Assembly (NCBI RefSeq): GCF_022440805.1
Contig: NZ_JAKNTK010000001.1
Location: 744,001-808,000, forward strand
From: Holdemania massiliensis
GTDB taxonomy: Bacteria; Bacillota_I; Bacilli_A; Erysipelotrichales; Erysipelotrichaceae
Length of the DNA stretch: 64,000 nt
Direction of reading: 5' to 3'
This document shows, piece by piece, positions 17,291 through 25,904 of the stretch. Numbering within the stretch: the stretch's first letter is position 1; each line of letters opens with the position of its first letter. Below the pieces are notes generated by a model that saw only the letters and a program-made list of their open reading frames with translations, was not told the DNA's origin and ran no database searches. Position numbers and translations under genes: made by a program.

Positions 17291-18523
17291 ATGAGATGGA
17301 AATGGAAGATTGGATTGATTGTCAGCCTGTTGTTAGTCAGCGGATGTGCAAAATCAACTTTGCCGTCCGCTGCCTCGCCGCTGACGCTCGTCATTGCGAC
17401 GGATCTGCATTATCTGGCACCTGAGCTGCATGATCAGGGCGAACGCTTTCAGCGATTAATCGAGGAAAGTGACGGGAAGCTGACAGCCGAGAGTGAATCC
17501 ATCGTAGATCAATTTATCCAGAAGATGCTGCTGAAGAAACCTCAGGCCGTAATTTTAAGCGGCGATCTGACATTCAATGGGGAAAAGCTCAGCCATCAAA
17601 AACTGGCGCAGAAGCTTCAGCGATTAACCGAAGCCGGGATCGATGTCTGGGTCATTCCCGGCAATCACGATTTAAACAATACCTCGGCGGCTTCATTCAG
17701 TCAGGATCAGGTCCGGCGCGTGGAGTCGGTCAGTGCCGCAGAGTTTTCCGCAATCTATCAGAATCTGACGAACCGGAAAGTGATCAGTCAGGATCCGAAT
17801 TCGCTGAGCTGCCTTGTTCCAATTGCCGAAGATCTGACACTGTTGCTGCTGGATGCCAACAGTGAAGCCGCACCGGGAGTGATCAGCGAATCGACTCAGC
17901 AGTGGATTCAAGCTCAGCTTGAACAAGTCCAGGCTGAAAAGCAAACCGTCATCTCGGTCAGTCATCAGAATCTGGCAGAGCATACGACGCTGTTTTCCTC
18001 TGGCTTTACGATACAAAATGCCGATGAAGTCAGAGTACTGCTGAAAGCTGCGGATGTTCGCGTTCATTTCAGCGGCCACATGCACATCCAGCACATTCAG
18101 AAGCAGGAGGGAATAACGGATATCGCAACCTCCTCGCTTTCCGTATCGCCGCTGCAGTACGGCTTAATCACATTGGATGAAGACCGCACGCTGCATTATC
18201 AAACGCAGAGGCTGGCTCATCCTGAGTTAAAAGCGAAAGCCAAACAATGCTTCGAGCAGACAACCCATAGGCAAGTTCAGCGTGGTCTGGCTGACTCATC
18301 CCTGTTCCCGCAGGAACAAGCCGCCATGATCGAATTGGCGGTCAGGATGAATAATGAAATCTTTGATGGAACGCTGGCTGACAATTTCGCAGCCATCCTG
18401 CAGGATCCAGCTTGGCGGCTGTGGAAAAATCAAGCCGGAAGCTTATTCTTCAGTCAATATCTGCAGGCGATGGTGAAGGAAGCCCAGCCGAATCAGAACA
18501 AAATCACGCTGGTATTGCGTTGA
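17291..18523 (+). CDS. Metallophosphoesterase lipoprotein
   Basis: 410 residues. The signal peptide ends in LLVSGC, so it is a surface lipoprotein. Calcineurin-like metal-binding motifs appear in order: ATDLHY (D and H), LSGDLTFNGE, VIPGNHDLN, VSHQN and FSGHMHIQH. These supply the two-metal site of this superfamily. A roughly 100-residue helical C-terminal extension follows the catalytic domain. Likely role: hydrolysis of an extracellular phosphate ester or phosphodiester; the substrate cannot be read. Confidence 0.88.
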   Translation: MRWKWKIGLIVSLLLVSGCAKSTLPSAASPLTLVIATDLHYLAPELHDQGERFQRLIEESDGKLTAESESIVDQFIQKMLLKKPQAVILSGDLTFNGEKLSHQKLAQKLQRLTEAGIDVWVIPGNHDLNNTSAASFSQDQVRRVESVSAAEFSAIYQNLTNRKVISQDPNSLSCLVPIAEDLTLLLLDANSEAAPGVISESTQQWIQAQLEQVQAEKQTVISVSHQNLAEHTTLFSSGFTIQNADEVRVLLKAADVRVHFSGHMHIQHIQKQEGITDIATSSLSVSPLQYGLITLDEDRTLHYQTQRLAHPELKAKAKQCFEQTTHRQVQRGLADSSLFPQEQAAMIELAVRMNNEIFDGTLADNFAAILQDPAWRLWKNQAGSLFFSQYLQAMVKEAQPNQNKITLVLR

Positions 18524-18654
18524 GGAGAACCCAATCCACAAGACTTTCAACGGAATACGAATCAGAGGAATTTTTATGTTCCTTTTCATCTCTGGGCAGC
18601 GCTTGGGAAACTGCGTCACTTCTCTGTTAAACAAAAAATGCAAGGATGTGATGT

Positions 18655-18725
18655 ATTTATCTTATTCAATGATTGACATTCCTATAATAAGTGATATATT
18701 TGTCTTATTAAGAGATAAATATATC
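18655..18725 (+). promoter_or_regulatory. Promoter and operator region of DUF3796/Xre operon
   Basis: TTGACA at 18673-18678 is followed after 16 bases by TATATT at 18695-18700. A perfect dyad, GATATATTT (18693-18701) and AAATATATC (18717-18725), overlaps the -10. A near-repeat, ATTTATCTTATT at 18655-18666 and ATTTGTCTTATT at 18698-18709, flanks the -35. The Xre-type protein encoded in the operon is the natural candidate to bind here. Confidence 0.5.
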
Positions 18726-18741
18726 TCGTGGAGGAACTTTG

Positions 18742-19386
18742 ATGAATAAAAAATCGATGTTTCGCTGGCTGATGGCCGGCGGTGTTATCCTGTTGATCGT
18801 CTTGCTTTCCTGTGCTTATTCCGTCTTTGAAAATGAAAGCCGCTTGGTAGCGCCCATGGATTTTTCCACCTACCAATTTCGGGTAAAAGATTTACCGATG
18901 TTAATCTCAATTCCTCTGCTTATCGTTTACATTCTGGCATTGGTCGTGCGGCTGTTTCTTGCTTTAAAGCAACAGCGTCTGCAGGATCAGCCGGGGTATA
19001 CGCGCCGCGTGGATCAGCGGTTCGGATTGTTCGGTTTCTTTGGTTTTCTCGGTTTTCTCGGTTTCTGGAGCTATGCAAGCCAACGTGTGATCTTCCCATT
19101 TTTCTTCTTTGTATTCTTTGGTTTTTTCGGTTTCTACTACGAAGGAAAAATGTCGGGAACACTGGCGGATGAAATGTTTGAGGAGCATCGCATAAAAGCG
19201 CAGCTGAAAGCCTATAAGGTGGGAATGAGTCTGATCTTTGTGATCCTGTGGCTGGTCGGCTTCGGTTTGTTTAACCGGCAGTTAGATTATGTAGCGATTT
19301 ACCTGACGATCGGGATTTCACTGGCGTATGCCGTCACGTTGTTTTTAAGCGAGTACCTGTTGTACCGCTACGAACACCAGGAGTAG
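18742..19386 (+). CDS. DUF3796-like membrane protein
   Basis: 214 residues with five or so hydrophobic segments. The centre is a striking Phe/Gly-rich stretch (FGFFGFLGFLGF near residue 100, then FFFFVFFGFFGFYYEGKMSG), the hallmark of the DUF3796 family. GGAGG lies 7 bases before the ATG at 18742. The family is often paired with a small Xre-type regulator, as here. The molecular function is not known. Confidence 0.75.
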   Translation: MNKKSMFRWLMAGGVILLIVLLSCAYSVFENESRLVAPMDFSTYQFRVKDLPMLISIPLLIVYILALVVRLFLALKQQRLQDQPGYTRRVDQRFGLFGFFGFLGFLGFWSYASQRVIFPFFFFVFFGFFGFYYEGKMSGTLADEMFEEHRIKAQLKAYKVGMSLIFVILWLVGFGLFNRQLDYVAIYLTIGISLAYAVTLFLSEYLLYRYEHQE

Positions 19387-19390
19387 GATC

Positions 19391-19591
19391 ATGCCGGAAT
19401 TTATTTGTCAGCTAAAGCAATACCGTGCTGCGAAAGGGTTGACGCAGCAGCAGCTGGCTGATTTAGTGCATGTCCGCCGGGAAACGATCATGCGTTTAGA
19501 AAAAGCGCAGTATAATCCCTCGCTGAAATTGGCGATTGATATTTCGCGGGTTGTGGAACAGCCGATTGAGAAAATATTTATCTTTGATTGA
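19391..19591 (+). CDS. Small Xre-family HTH regulator
   Basis: 66 residues that are almost entirely one Xre/Cro-type helix-turn-helix (RAAKGLTQQQLADLVHVRRE, then TIMRLEKAQYNPSLKLAI). It follows the DUF3796 gene after 4 bases and is surely co-transcribed. Such stand-alone HTH proteins typically repress their own operon; the dyad over the -10 at 18693-18725 is the likely site. Confidence 0.9.
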   Translation: MPEFICQLKQYRAAKGLTQQQLADLVHVRRETIMRLEKAQYNPSLKLAIDISRVVEQPIEKIFIFD

Positions 19592-19601
19592 TAAAATCAG
19601 C

Positions 19602-19632
19602 TTGAGTCAGACGCGGCGTCCGGGTTTATACT
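19602..19632 (+). promoter_or_regulatory. MerR-type promoter (19-base spacer) of MerR gene
   Basis: TTGAGT at 19602-19607 and TATACT at 19627-19632 are 19 bases apart. Within the spacer is the perfect palindrome GACGC-G-GCGTC (19610-19620). An over-long spacer with a central dyad is the classic design for activation by DNA twisting, so the MerR protein encoded just downstream probably regulates itself here. Confidence 0.6.
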
Positions 19633-19652
19633 GAAGCTGCGAGGTGAAGAAA

Positions 19653-20585
19653 ATGCGAATTAATGAAGCAGCGGAACAGCTGGGTCTGAGCCAGCGGGCA
19701 ATAAAATATTACGAAAAGGAGGGTTTGCTGAAAGTCGGACGCGATGAAAACGGCTATCGCAATTACTCCCAACAGGATTTGGATCAACTGAAAAAAATCT
19801 CACTGTACCGCAGACTGGGGATTGGCGTGAAGGATATCGAAAATTTGTTAAAAAGCGAAGATTCTTCGCGTCTGCGGGAGATTCTGATCCAAAAACAAAA
19901 TCAGCTGCATCAGGATCACATGCAGATGCAGGCTTTGGAAAAATATCTCAGTGAAGGAGATCTGGATGAGGCGCTGCAGACGATTGATTATGAAACGATT
20001 GCGCAGGCGATGCAGGATATGTTTCCGGGCTTTACTGGTTACTATTTCATGCACCACTTCATGCCGTATCTGCAGATCCAGATCACAACGCCCCAGCAGC
20101 AGGCCGCCTATCAGCGGATTCTGGCTTTTTGGGATTCCGTCTCGATTAAAATTCCGCTGTTTATGCGTCTGACCTCATTTGTGCAATACAAGCTGAGCGG
20201 GGAAAAAGCGTTCAGTCAGGCTGAACAGATGGACAATCAGATGAAGCAGATGATCGAGCTCAGCGATCAGGATTACGAGAAACTGAAAAAACAAGTTATG
20301 CAGGGAGTCAAACTGAAAACAAGCTTTCCGATGAAATATCATCCTGCCTTTATCGCTCAGCGTAAATTTATGAAACAGCTGCAGGACTGCGGCTACAATG
20401 ATATTTTCATTCCCAGCATGATTGCCCTGTCGCCTGCCTACAAGACCTATCATGAAGCGCTGGATCGTGTGAATCAGCGGATATGCGAGGATCTGGGGCT
20501 GTACTACAATACCCGCTATGAGCTTGTGTATAAAAAGAAGGCGAAGTCCGCGGATCAATGTGAGGAAAGCAAGAATCAGCTTTAA
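19653..20585 (+). CDS. MerR-family regulator with long C-terminal effector domain
   Basis: 310 residues from the ATG at 19653 (GAGGTG seven bases upstream; a GTG at 19644 is the alternative). Residues 1-70 are a MerR winged HTH (MRINEAAEQLGLSQRAIKYY, ENGYRNYSQQDLDQLKKI), followed by a coiled-coil and about 200 residues of helical effector domain. No cysteine metal-site motif was seen, so a drug-like or metabolite ligand is more likely than a metal. It is monocistronic, ending in a terminator. Confidence 0.88.
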   Translation: MRINEAAEQLGLSQRAIKYYEKEGLLKVGRDENGYRNYSQQDLDQLKKISLYRRLGIGVKDIENLLKSEDSSRLREILIQKQNQLHQDHMQMQALEKYLSEGDLDEALQTIDYETIAQAMQDMFPGFTGYYFMHHFMPYLQIQITTPQQQAAYQRILAFWDSVSIKIPLFMRLTSFVQYKLSGEKAFSQAEQMDNQMKQMIELSDQDYEKLKKQVMQGVKLKTSFPMKYHPAFIAQRKFMKQLQDCGYNDIFIPSMIALSPAYKTYHEALDRVNQRICEDLGLYYNTRYELVYKKKAKSADQCEESKNQL

Positions 20586-20604
20586 ATCAGAATCCAGAAA
20601 ATCA

Positions 20605-20651
20605 GAAATCGGAGGCAGCGGGAAATTCCTGAACTGAGATCCGATTTTTTC
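20605..20651 (+). terminator. Rho-independent terminator after MerR gene
   Basis: AAATCGGA pairs with TCCGATTT across a 26-base loop and is followed by T residues. Confidence 0.65.
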
Positions 20652-20731
20652 CTTTATATTCAAATGAAAAAGCCAATGGACATTTGACCCAGCATAACAC
20701 TATCAAATTTATTGTTTTTCCTAAAAAAAGC

Positions 20732-20762
20732 TTGACCTGGAGCCAGCTTCAGGTGTTAATCT
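20732..20762 (+). promoter_or_regulatory. MerR-type promoter, copy A (DUF3842 operon)
   Basis: TTGACC at 20732-20737 and TAATCT at 20757-20762 are 19 bases apart. The spacer carries the near-palindrome ACCTGGAGC-CA-GCTTCAGGT with one mismatch. The stretch AAAAAAGCTTGACC and the following TGGAGCCAGCT recur exactly at the aldo/keto reductase promoter at 25905. Confidence 0.65.
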
Positions 20763-20790
20763 AATAGAGAACAGAAGAAGGGGGATTGCA

Positions 20791-21216
20791 ATGAAAGAAA
20801 AAACACCGCTGATCGTGGTGATCGACGGACAAGGCGGGATGATCGGCCGAAAATTGTGTGATCGGCTGTTGGAGTGCAATCCTGAGCTGAATCTGTTGGC
20901 ACTGGGCACAAACAGCACTGCGACTTCAACGATGCTGAAAGGGAAAGCGCGGCAGGGCGCAACCGGAGAGAACCCGGTGTTAGTCGCTGCCCGGCGGGCG
21001 GCGGTGATTGCTGGTCCGGCTTCCATTGTTGTGGCTGATTCCATGCTGGGTGAAATCACCCCGAAGATGGCAGCGGGGATCGGACAGAGCGATGCGGAGA
21101 AGGTCTTAATCCCTTTAAACCGCTGCGGAATTCTGATTGCTGGGGTTCAGGATTGTTCCGTCGACGAGCTGATTGAAAAGGCTGTCGGCCTGATCTTGGA
21201 AACGATTGCTGTTTGA
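20791..21216 (+). CDS. DUF3842 family protein
   Basis: 141 residues. The N-terminal LIVVIDGQGGMIGRKL looks like a nucleotide-binding glycine loop, followed by LALGTNSTATSTMLKGKA, NPVLVAARRA, and VLIPLNRCGI with GVQDCSVDELI. This pattern is that of DUF3842, a conserved Firmicutes family of unknown function. It leads a group with an ECF transporter S component and an unknown gene, under a MerR-type promoter, which points to handling of a small molecule or cofactor. Confidence 0.8.
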   Translation: MKEKTPLIVVIDGQGGMIGRKLCDRLLECNPELNLLALGTNSTATSTMLKGKARQGATGENPVLVAARRAAVIAGPASIVVADSMLGEITPKMAAGIGQSDAEKVLIPLNRCGILIAGVQDCSVDELIEKAVGLILETIAV

Positions 21217-21330
21217 TGTTTTTGGCAGAAGCTGAAATGTCGTTCCAACCAGAAACAAAAAGCGAATGCGGAAATCACGAAGGTTTCCATGCGGCAGAGC
21301 ACTGTTGTTTTTGAGTAGGAGAAAACAAAG

Positions 21331-21846
21331 ATGAAAAACACAAGACACTTGATTATTACGGCTTTATGTATGGCTTTAGGCGTTGTTCTTCCGATGGCCT
21401 TTCACGTCATTCCCAATGCTGGCAGCGTAATGCTGCCGATGCACATTCCGGTTTTGCTTTGCGGTCTGATCTGCGGTCCGATCCTAGGCTTGATCTGCGG
21501 AATTTTTACTCCGGTGCTGTCGTCCTTAATCACCGGGATGCCAGGTCCGGCGTATCTGCCAAGCATGATCTGTGAGCTGGCAGTTTATGGCTTGCTTGCC
21601 GGAATCATGATCAAACTGATGAAGACGGAAAAACCAATGATCAATCTGTATGCCGCGCTTGTCACCGCGATGATTGGCGGACGAATCGTTTATGGATTGA
21701 TGAACGCTCTGATTTTCAGAGCTGGGGCGTATTCCATTCAAATGTGGATGACGGCGTCCTTCGTAACGGCGCTGCCGGGTATTCTTCTGCAGCTGCTGAT
21801 TTTGCCGGCTGTGGTTTATGCCCTGCAGAAGGCGAAGCTGGCGTGA
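21331..21846 (+). CDS. ECF transporter S component (vitamin/cofactor uptake)
   Basis: 171 residues, with about six membrane helices. The sequence LPMHIPVLLCGLICGP and the preceding MAFHVIPNAGSVMLPM are typical of energy-coupling-factor substrate-binding S components. The shared EcfAAT module is not in this window. The 114-base gap before it contains a small hairpin (GGAAATC...GGTTTCC near 21275-21293) that did not match any riboswitch I know. Substrate unknown. It overlaps the next gene at GTGA. Confidence 0.85.
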   Translation: MKNTRHLIITALCMALGVVLPMAFHVIPNAGSVMLPMHIPVLLCGLICGPILGLICGIFTPVLSSLITGMPGPAYLPSMICELAVYGLLAGIMIKLMKTEKPMINLYAALVTAMIGGRIVYGLMNALIFRAGAYSIQMWMTASFVTALPGILLQLLILPAVVYALQKAKLA

Positions 21847-22349
21847 GTGAGCTGACGGACATCCTGCTTTGGCATGCCGCGCATTATCCCTCCATGCAGC
21901 CGCAGGATGCGGTCAAGCTGATTTATCAGAATGAATTCGGCTGCGAACATCTGATTGGCGATTCACAGGGAATGCTGGAATTTCTCAAGCAGGAGATCGA
22001 GGCGAATTCGGATCGTCACCGCGGGCGGCCATGGGATGAACTTGGTAGCGGTCTGGTGCGGTTGCATTTAGCCGGATTAAAACCGATTCAGGCCGAAGCC
22101 ATTTTTGACGCTATGCAGCAGACGGCTCAGCTGCATCAAGGCCGTGAAGTTTCATTTCAAATGAAGCTGAAAGAATTGGAGAGCTTGACACAATTAGGAA
22201 AAATGCCGTTTGATGAACGGACATGGAAAGCTTGGCTAACGAATTATCCAGGCGGATCAGTACATCATTCCGACATTTATCGGCGTCAGGAACATCCGGC
22301 ATACAGAGTGATTTTACAAGCTTACGCAATCGATTTAGCCCGTTTGTAA
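21843..22349 (+). CDS. Conserved protein of unknown function
   Basis: 168 residues from the GTG at 21843, which overlaps the stop of the ECF gene. The sequence is soluble and mostly helical, with conserved-looking segments DAVKLIYQNEFGCEHLIGD and HHSDIYRRQEHPAYRVI that include several His and Glu residues. I do not recognise the family. Its coupling to an S component suggests it works on the imported compound or on its metabolism. A strong terminator follows. Confidence 0.65.
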   Translation: MSELTDILLWHAAHYPSMQPQDAVKLIYQNEFGCEHLIGDSQGMLEFLKQEIEANSDRHRGRPWDELGSGLVRLHLAGLKPIQAEAIFDAMQQTAQLHQGREVSFQMKLKELESLTQLGKMPFDERTWKAWLTNYPGGSVHHSDIYRRQEHPAYRVILQAYAIDLARL

Positions 22350-22401
22350 AATAACAGGTCTATTCTTTTCCTAGGAGCTTTGTCAATCGGAATTCAAAGA
22401 G

Positions 22402-22438
22402 AAACAGGTTCAGCGGATAACATCGCTGAACCTGTTTT
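22402..22438 (+). terminator. Rho-independent terminator
   Basis: AAACAGGTTCAGCG pairs with CGCTGAACCTGTTTT around an 8-base loop, ending in four T. It closes the DUF3842-ECF operon. Confidence 0.9.
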
Positions 22439-22547
22439 GAATTGTCAGGACAGAACTGAAAAGGAACGGTATAATGGAATTCGAGTACCAGATGAGCCTG
22501 AGTTCTCATGGACAAAGGTTTGATAAGAAGGAAGAGAGGGGAAAACA

Positions 22548-23045
22548 ATGAAGGTATTGGAAGATAAAAAATGGATTCAGGGAAAATGGATTAAGAATCA
22601 GGAATGTTCAGATTCAGAACTAAGAAAAATAATGGATGTTTTTACAGATTTGTTGCAGCGCAAAAAGACGATGGTCTGTTCCTATCCTTCCCAATCGGGA
22701 ATGATTATTTCCAAAGCGGTGTATATCAACTTTGTTGAAAATGGGAAGGAAATCTGGATAAATACCGATGAAAGCGCGGAATTCTGTCAGTATTTAAAGT
22801 CGAACAAGCAAGTGACCGGTTTTATTTTTGATGAGGAATCGGTCTGCGGAGTGATGCTGCAGGGGCAGGCGGAGTTTGAGCAGCGGGAAGCGTATATTAG
22901 AAAATCATGGCGAAGTGAGCTGAACGAGTGGTAACCAGAGGGAATGTTCGGCGGTGATTTCAAAGTCATTCATTTTACAATCAATCGGATCAAAGTCTTC
23001 TTTGATTCCAGAGAAACTTTTATACAGCTTGGGCAGGAAGCTTAG
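22548..23045 (+). pseudogene. PNPOx-like flavin-binding protein, interrupted by in-frame TAA
   Basis: Residues 1-128 (to 22931) read as a pyridoxamine-phosphate-oxidase-like split-barrel protein (LQRKKTMVCSYPSQSG, VYINFVENGKEIWINTDES, VCGVMLQGQAEF, SWRSELNEW). A TAA at 22932-22934 stops it. In the same frame the sequence continues as PEGMFGGDFKVIHFTINRIK and on to VFFDSRETFIQLGQEA, with a TAG at 23043-23045. That tail is what the family shows after the barrel, where W-Y-P is expected, so a Tyr codon appears to have become TAA by one base change. Either a recent pseudogene or a sequence error. Confidence 0.75.
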
Positions 23046-23143
23046 AATCACAGGCTGATTTCTAGGAGTGCCTGAAAGAATCGTGGATTCTTAATACGAA
23101 TCAGCTTTATTAAAAACGATTTGGTAAAATCTCTAAATGTGTC

Positions 23144-23200
23144 TTGCATTAATTATACGCATATGTATAATTATCTATATAAACATGCACGGCGTATAAT
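23144..23200 (+). promoter_or_regulatory. Promoter with tandem dyads, copy A (flavoprotein gene)
   Basis: TTGCAT at 23144-23149 and TATAAT at 23166-23171 are 16 bases apart. A perfect dyad, AATTATAC (23151-23158) and GTATAATT (23165-23172), covers the spacer and -10. A weaker dyad, ACATGCAC-GG-CGTATAAT (23183-23200), is centred 30 bases downstream. The same design stands in front of the paralogous gene at 56736. Confidence 0.6.
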
Positions 23201-23242
23201 TGTGAAAAAAAGATTATGCTGAGCATGGATAGGGAGGAAAAG

Positions 23243-24997
23243 ATGAAAAAGTTGATTCAAATTGTTTTGGCAGGAATGTTGTTTTTCAGTATGACGGCCT
23301 GTTCTCAGCCAGCAAGTTCCACTGGATTAAAAGATGGAACATACACTGTTGTCACCAAAGGGATGGACGAGGGACTGACGCTGGACGTCACCTTCGCGGA
23401 AGGGAAAATTGCCGAGGTCAAAGTCGTTTCGCATAACGAAACGGCTGGCGTCAGTGATCCGGCGATTGAACGGATGCCGGAAATGATCGTAACGAATAAC
23501 AGCGTGAATGTCGATGCGGTTGCCGGGGCCACCATGACTTCCAACGGTATTCTTGACGGCGTCAAAAAAGCAATCGAGGAAGCCGGCGGAAAAGTGGAAG
23601 ATTTCAATACCGCGGCAGATCAGACAGCGAAACAGGAAGAAGTGACGATGGAAGCTGACGTGGTTATTGCCGGCGCGGGACTGGCAGGTCTGACAACCGC
23701 GGTTTCCGCTGCTGAAAATGGATTGGATGTTATCGTTGTTGAGAAGATGCCGCGGGTCGGCGGAAGCCTGGCTCTGGCCATGGGCTCTTTCTTCAGCGTC
23801 AACAGCGAGATCGCAAAAGCAGCTGGGGTTGAAGACAGTAAGGAACATATGATGGATATCTGGCATCAGATTGCGGAATATGGCCCGGATGCTCCGGATC
23901 AATATCCGAATTTTGACCGGATCAGCTATATTCTGGATGAAACCGGTCCGCAGCTGAGCTGGCTGCAGGATCATGGCGTACAGTTTAACAACGTCATTCC
24001 TAGTGTCGGAACTCATCCGGTGATGATCACGACGGATAACGGCGCAGCCGTTGCCGAAAAACTGGAAGCGGCGGCGAAAGCAGCGGGGGTTCAGATTCTG
24101 ACAGATACACCGGCGCTCGAACTGATTACAGAAGAGGGCAAAGTTGTCGGACTGAAAGCCGCATCGACGACGCAGAATCTTACGATCAAGGCTCCGAGCG
24201 TTGTTTTGGCAACCGGCGGTTTCGGCAATAATCTGGAACTGATGGATGAATTGATTCCGCAGTTCAATGGTTCGCATTTACAGACGGCGGTCGGAAACGT
24301 CGGCGACGGCCTGGCGATGGCTGAAGCCGTCGGCGGTGTCGTTTATGATCACTGCTGGGCTTTGGTCACAGGCATTACGGTCAGTCCGGCCTTCTTGGGC
24401 GCTGCTGCGGAAGCGGCAACGATCAATCTGGCGAACAAAGCAATGGTCGATCAGACTGGCAAACGGTATGTCAGTGAAGTAAGTGATCTTTCGGTTGTTC
24501 CGAATGCTTTGGCAAAACGCGAAAGCAAGAGCTTTGTCCTGTGCGACAGCAGTGATCCGGAAACTGTTAAAATTCTTGAACAGGGTTTAACAAGCGGCGC
24601 TGTGTTCAAGGCCGATACGATTGAAGAACTCGCAAAGGCAGCGGAAATTGACGCGGTGGCGCTGCAGGAAACCTTTGACCGCTACAATGCTTCTGCCGCA
24701 GCGGGTGTTGATGAAGAATTTGAAAAGCCGGCAGACAGCCTGATCGCTTATGGCGAAGGTCCGTATTATGCAGTTCAATGCGTTGCCGATATTATCGGAA
24801 CTTACGGCGGCGTGAAGACCGATTTTGATTCGCACGTTCTGGATAAGGACGGCAATCCCATTGAAGGTCTGTATGCGCTGGGCGAAATGTCAAACCGCGA
24901 ATATTACAATGAAGCCTATATGGCCTGCGCTTCTTTGACCATGTACTCCACAGTTGGCCGTCTGCTGGGACAGAATTTAGCGACTCAGGCAAAATAA
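23243..24997 (+). CDS. FMN-binding/FAD fumarate-reductase-like lipoprotein
   Basis: 584 residues from the ATG at 23243 (AGGGAGG five bases upstream). Lipobox SMTAC anchors it outside. Residues about 30-105 are an FMN-binding domain with VDAVAGATMTSNGIL, where a Thr may carry covalent FMN. The FAD domain begins at ADVVIAGAGLAGLTTA near residue 140 and continues with VEKMPRVGGSLAL, VLATGGFGNN, and a C-terminal GLYALGEMSNREYYNEAYM. This is the build of extracellular flavin-linked reductases for fumarate, urocanate, cinnamate-like or other enoates. The substrate is unknown. A paralogue lies at 56736. Confidence 0.9.
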   Translation: MKKLIQIVLAGMLFFSMTACSQPASSTGLKDGTYTVVTKGMDEGLTLDVTFAEGKIAEVKVVSHNETAGVSDPAIERMPEMIVTNNSVNVDAVAGATMTSNGILDGVKKAIEEAGGKVEDFNTAADQTAKQEEVTMEADVVIAGAGLAGLTTAVSAAENGLDVIVVEKMPRVGGSLALAMGSFFSVNSEIAKAAGVEDSKEHMMDIWHQIAEYGPDAPDQYPNFDRISYILDETGPQLSWLQDHGVQFNNVIPSVGTHPVMITTDNGAAVAEKLEAAAKAAGVQILTDTPALELITEEGKVVGLKAASTTQNLTIKAPSVVLATGGFGNNLELMDELIPQFNGSHLQTAVGNVGDGLAMAEAVGGVVYDHCWALVTGITVSPAFLGAAAEAATINLANKAMVDQTGKRYVSEVSDLSVVPNALAKRESKSFVLCDSSDPETVKILEQGLTSGAVFKADTIEELAKAAEIDAVALQETFDRYNASAAAGVDEEFEKPADSLIAYGEGPYYAVQCVADIIGTYGGVKTDFDSHVLDKDGNPIEGLYALGEMSNREYYNEAYMACASLTMYSTVGRLLGQNLATQAK

Positions 24998-25022
24998 CAC
25001 GCTAGGAAAATTCAGAAAATCT

Positions 25023-25074
25023 GGCAAAGACTTCAAATCTATTCCCGGCTGTTGCCTGGACTGAAGTCTTTGCC
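25023..25074 (+). terminator. Long hairpin after flavoprotein gene
   Basis: GGCAAAGACTTCA pairs perfectly with TGAAGTCTTTGCC over 13 bases with a 26-base loop. There is no strong T run, so it may stabilise the 3' end, with the next hairpin terminating. Confidence 0.6.
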
Positions 25075-25097
25075 GCTTCCAATCAAATAGAATAAAG

Positions 25098-25135
25098 GAA
25101 AAACAGCGGTAGTTTAAGATGGAACGCTGTTTTTC
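25098..25135 (+). terminator. Rho-independent terminator
   Basis: GAAAAACAGCG pairs with CGCTGTTTTTC across a 16-base loop; the A and T runs let it act in both directions. Confidence 0.75.
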
Positions 25136-25284
25136 TGTTAGCAGCCGAATGAATAGCTTTTTCAACATAGACTTTCATGATCGTCCTTGACCAATTCGGT
25201 TCCCTCAGCTAAGATAAGCTCAGATGGGTCTTAAACCTAATCCAATATATTAAGCTGAGGAAACCATGAAATGGAGGAATCATG

Positions 25285-25698
25285 ATGGGTGAAAGAATGC
25301 TCGACAAGCTGAATACACCGACGTTTGAGGAAATGGCAGAAACCTGCGGTAAAAGCCGTGCGTTGTTTATTCAAATCAATGAATGGCTGTCTGCCGTCTG
25401 CGGTACGGCACAGACAATCTGTTTTCCCTATGGGAATCACTACGGCTGGGCAGTCGCTCATAAAAAGAAGAAAAAACTAATCTGCAATGTCTTTGCGGAA
25501 ACAGATTCGTTGACGGTGATGCTACGCTTATCGAATGAACAATTTGCGCAGATCTATGATCAGGTTGAACAGGAAACGCAAGCCTGCATTGACAAGAAAT
25601 ATCCTTGTGGGGACGGCGGTTGGCTGCATTATCGGGTTACCAATGAAGCTCAGTTTCACGATGTTCAGAAGATGCTGGAATTGAAATGCACAGCGTAG
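25285..25698 (+). CDS. DUF3788-like protein
   Basis: About 137 residues. ATG codons at 25282 and 25285 are both possible; the second has GGAGG at the usual 7-base distance. The pattern (SRALFIQINEWL, FPYGNHYGWAVAHKKKKK, TVMLRLSNEQFAQIYDQV, YPCGDGGWLHYRV) fits the small DUF3788/YdhG-like fold with a basic patch and a C-terminal GGWLHYRV strand. Soluble and cytoplasmic; function unknown. It stands alone. The 277 bases after it hold no gene I can support, only the MerR-type promoter at 25905. Confidence 0.7.
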   Translation: MGERMLDKLNTPTFEEMAETCGKSRALFIQINEWLSAVCGTAQTICFPYGNHYGWAVAHKKKKKLICNVFAETDSLTVMLRLSNEQFAQIYDQVEQETQACIDKKYPCGDGGWLHYRVTNEAQFHDVQKMLELKCTA

Positions 25699-25904
25699 CG
25701 GATTTCAAGTGTTTACAAGTAAAGAGGTCGGTCTGAGGAAATCGGCGCTGAATGAAATGCGGAACCTGCGGGCTGAGGTAAAATAAACCAGTGAAGGATC
25801 AATAACAGCGCTGCAGATTTAAAATTAATCAGGCCAGGGATGCTCTAATCCATTCGATCAAAATAAAGAAAAAATATTCTTTTATCATTTTACAATAAAA
25901 AAGC

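Noticed and set aside
19020..19150. Tandem-like TTCGGTTTC units as a DNA repeat
   Set aside because: They encode the Phe/Gly-rich stretch of DUF3796; explained by protein composition.
21217..21330. Riboswitch before the ECF S component
   Set aside because: A small hairpin is present, but none of the conserved cores I know (THF, TPP, FMN, cobalamin, preQ1) could be matched.
23327..24277. Long open frame on the minus strand inside the flavoprotein gene
   Set aside because: It is antisense to a clear full-length coding region, has no recognisable motifs and no ribosome-binding site.
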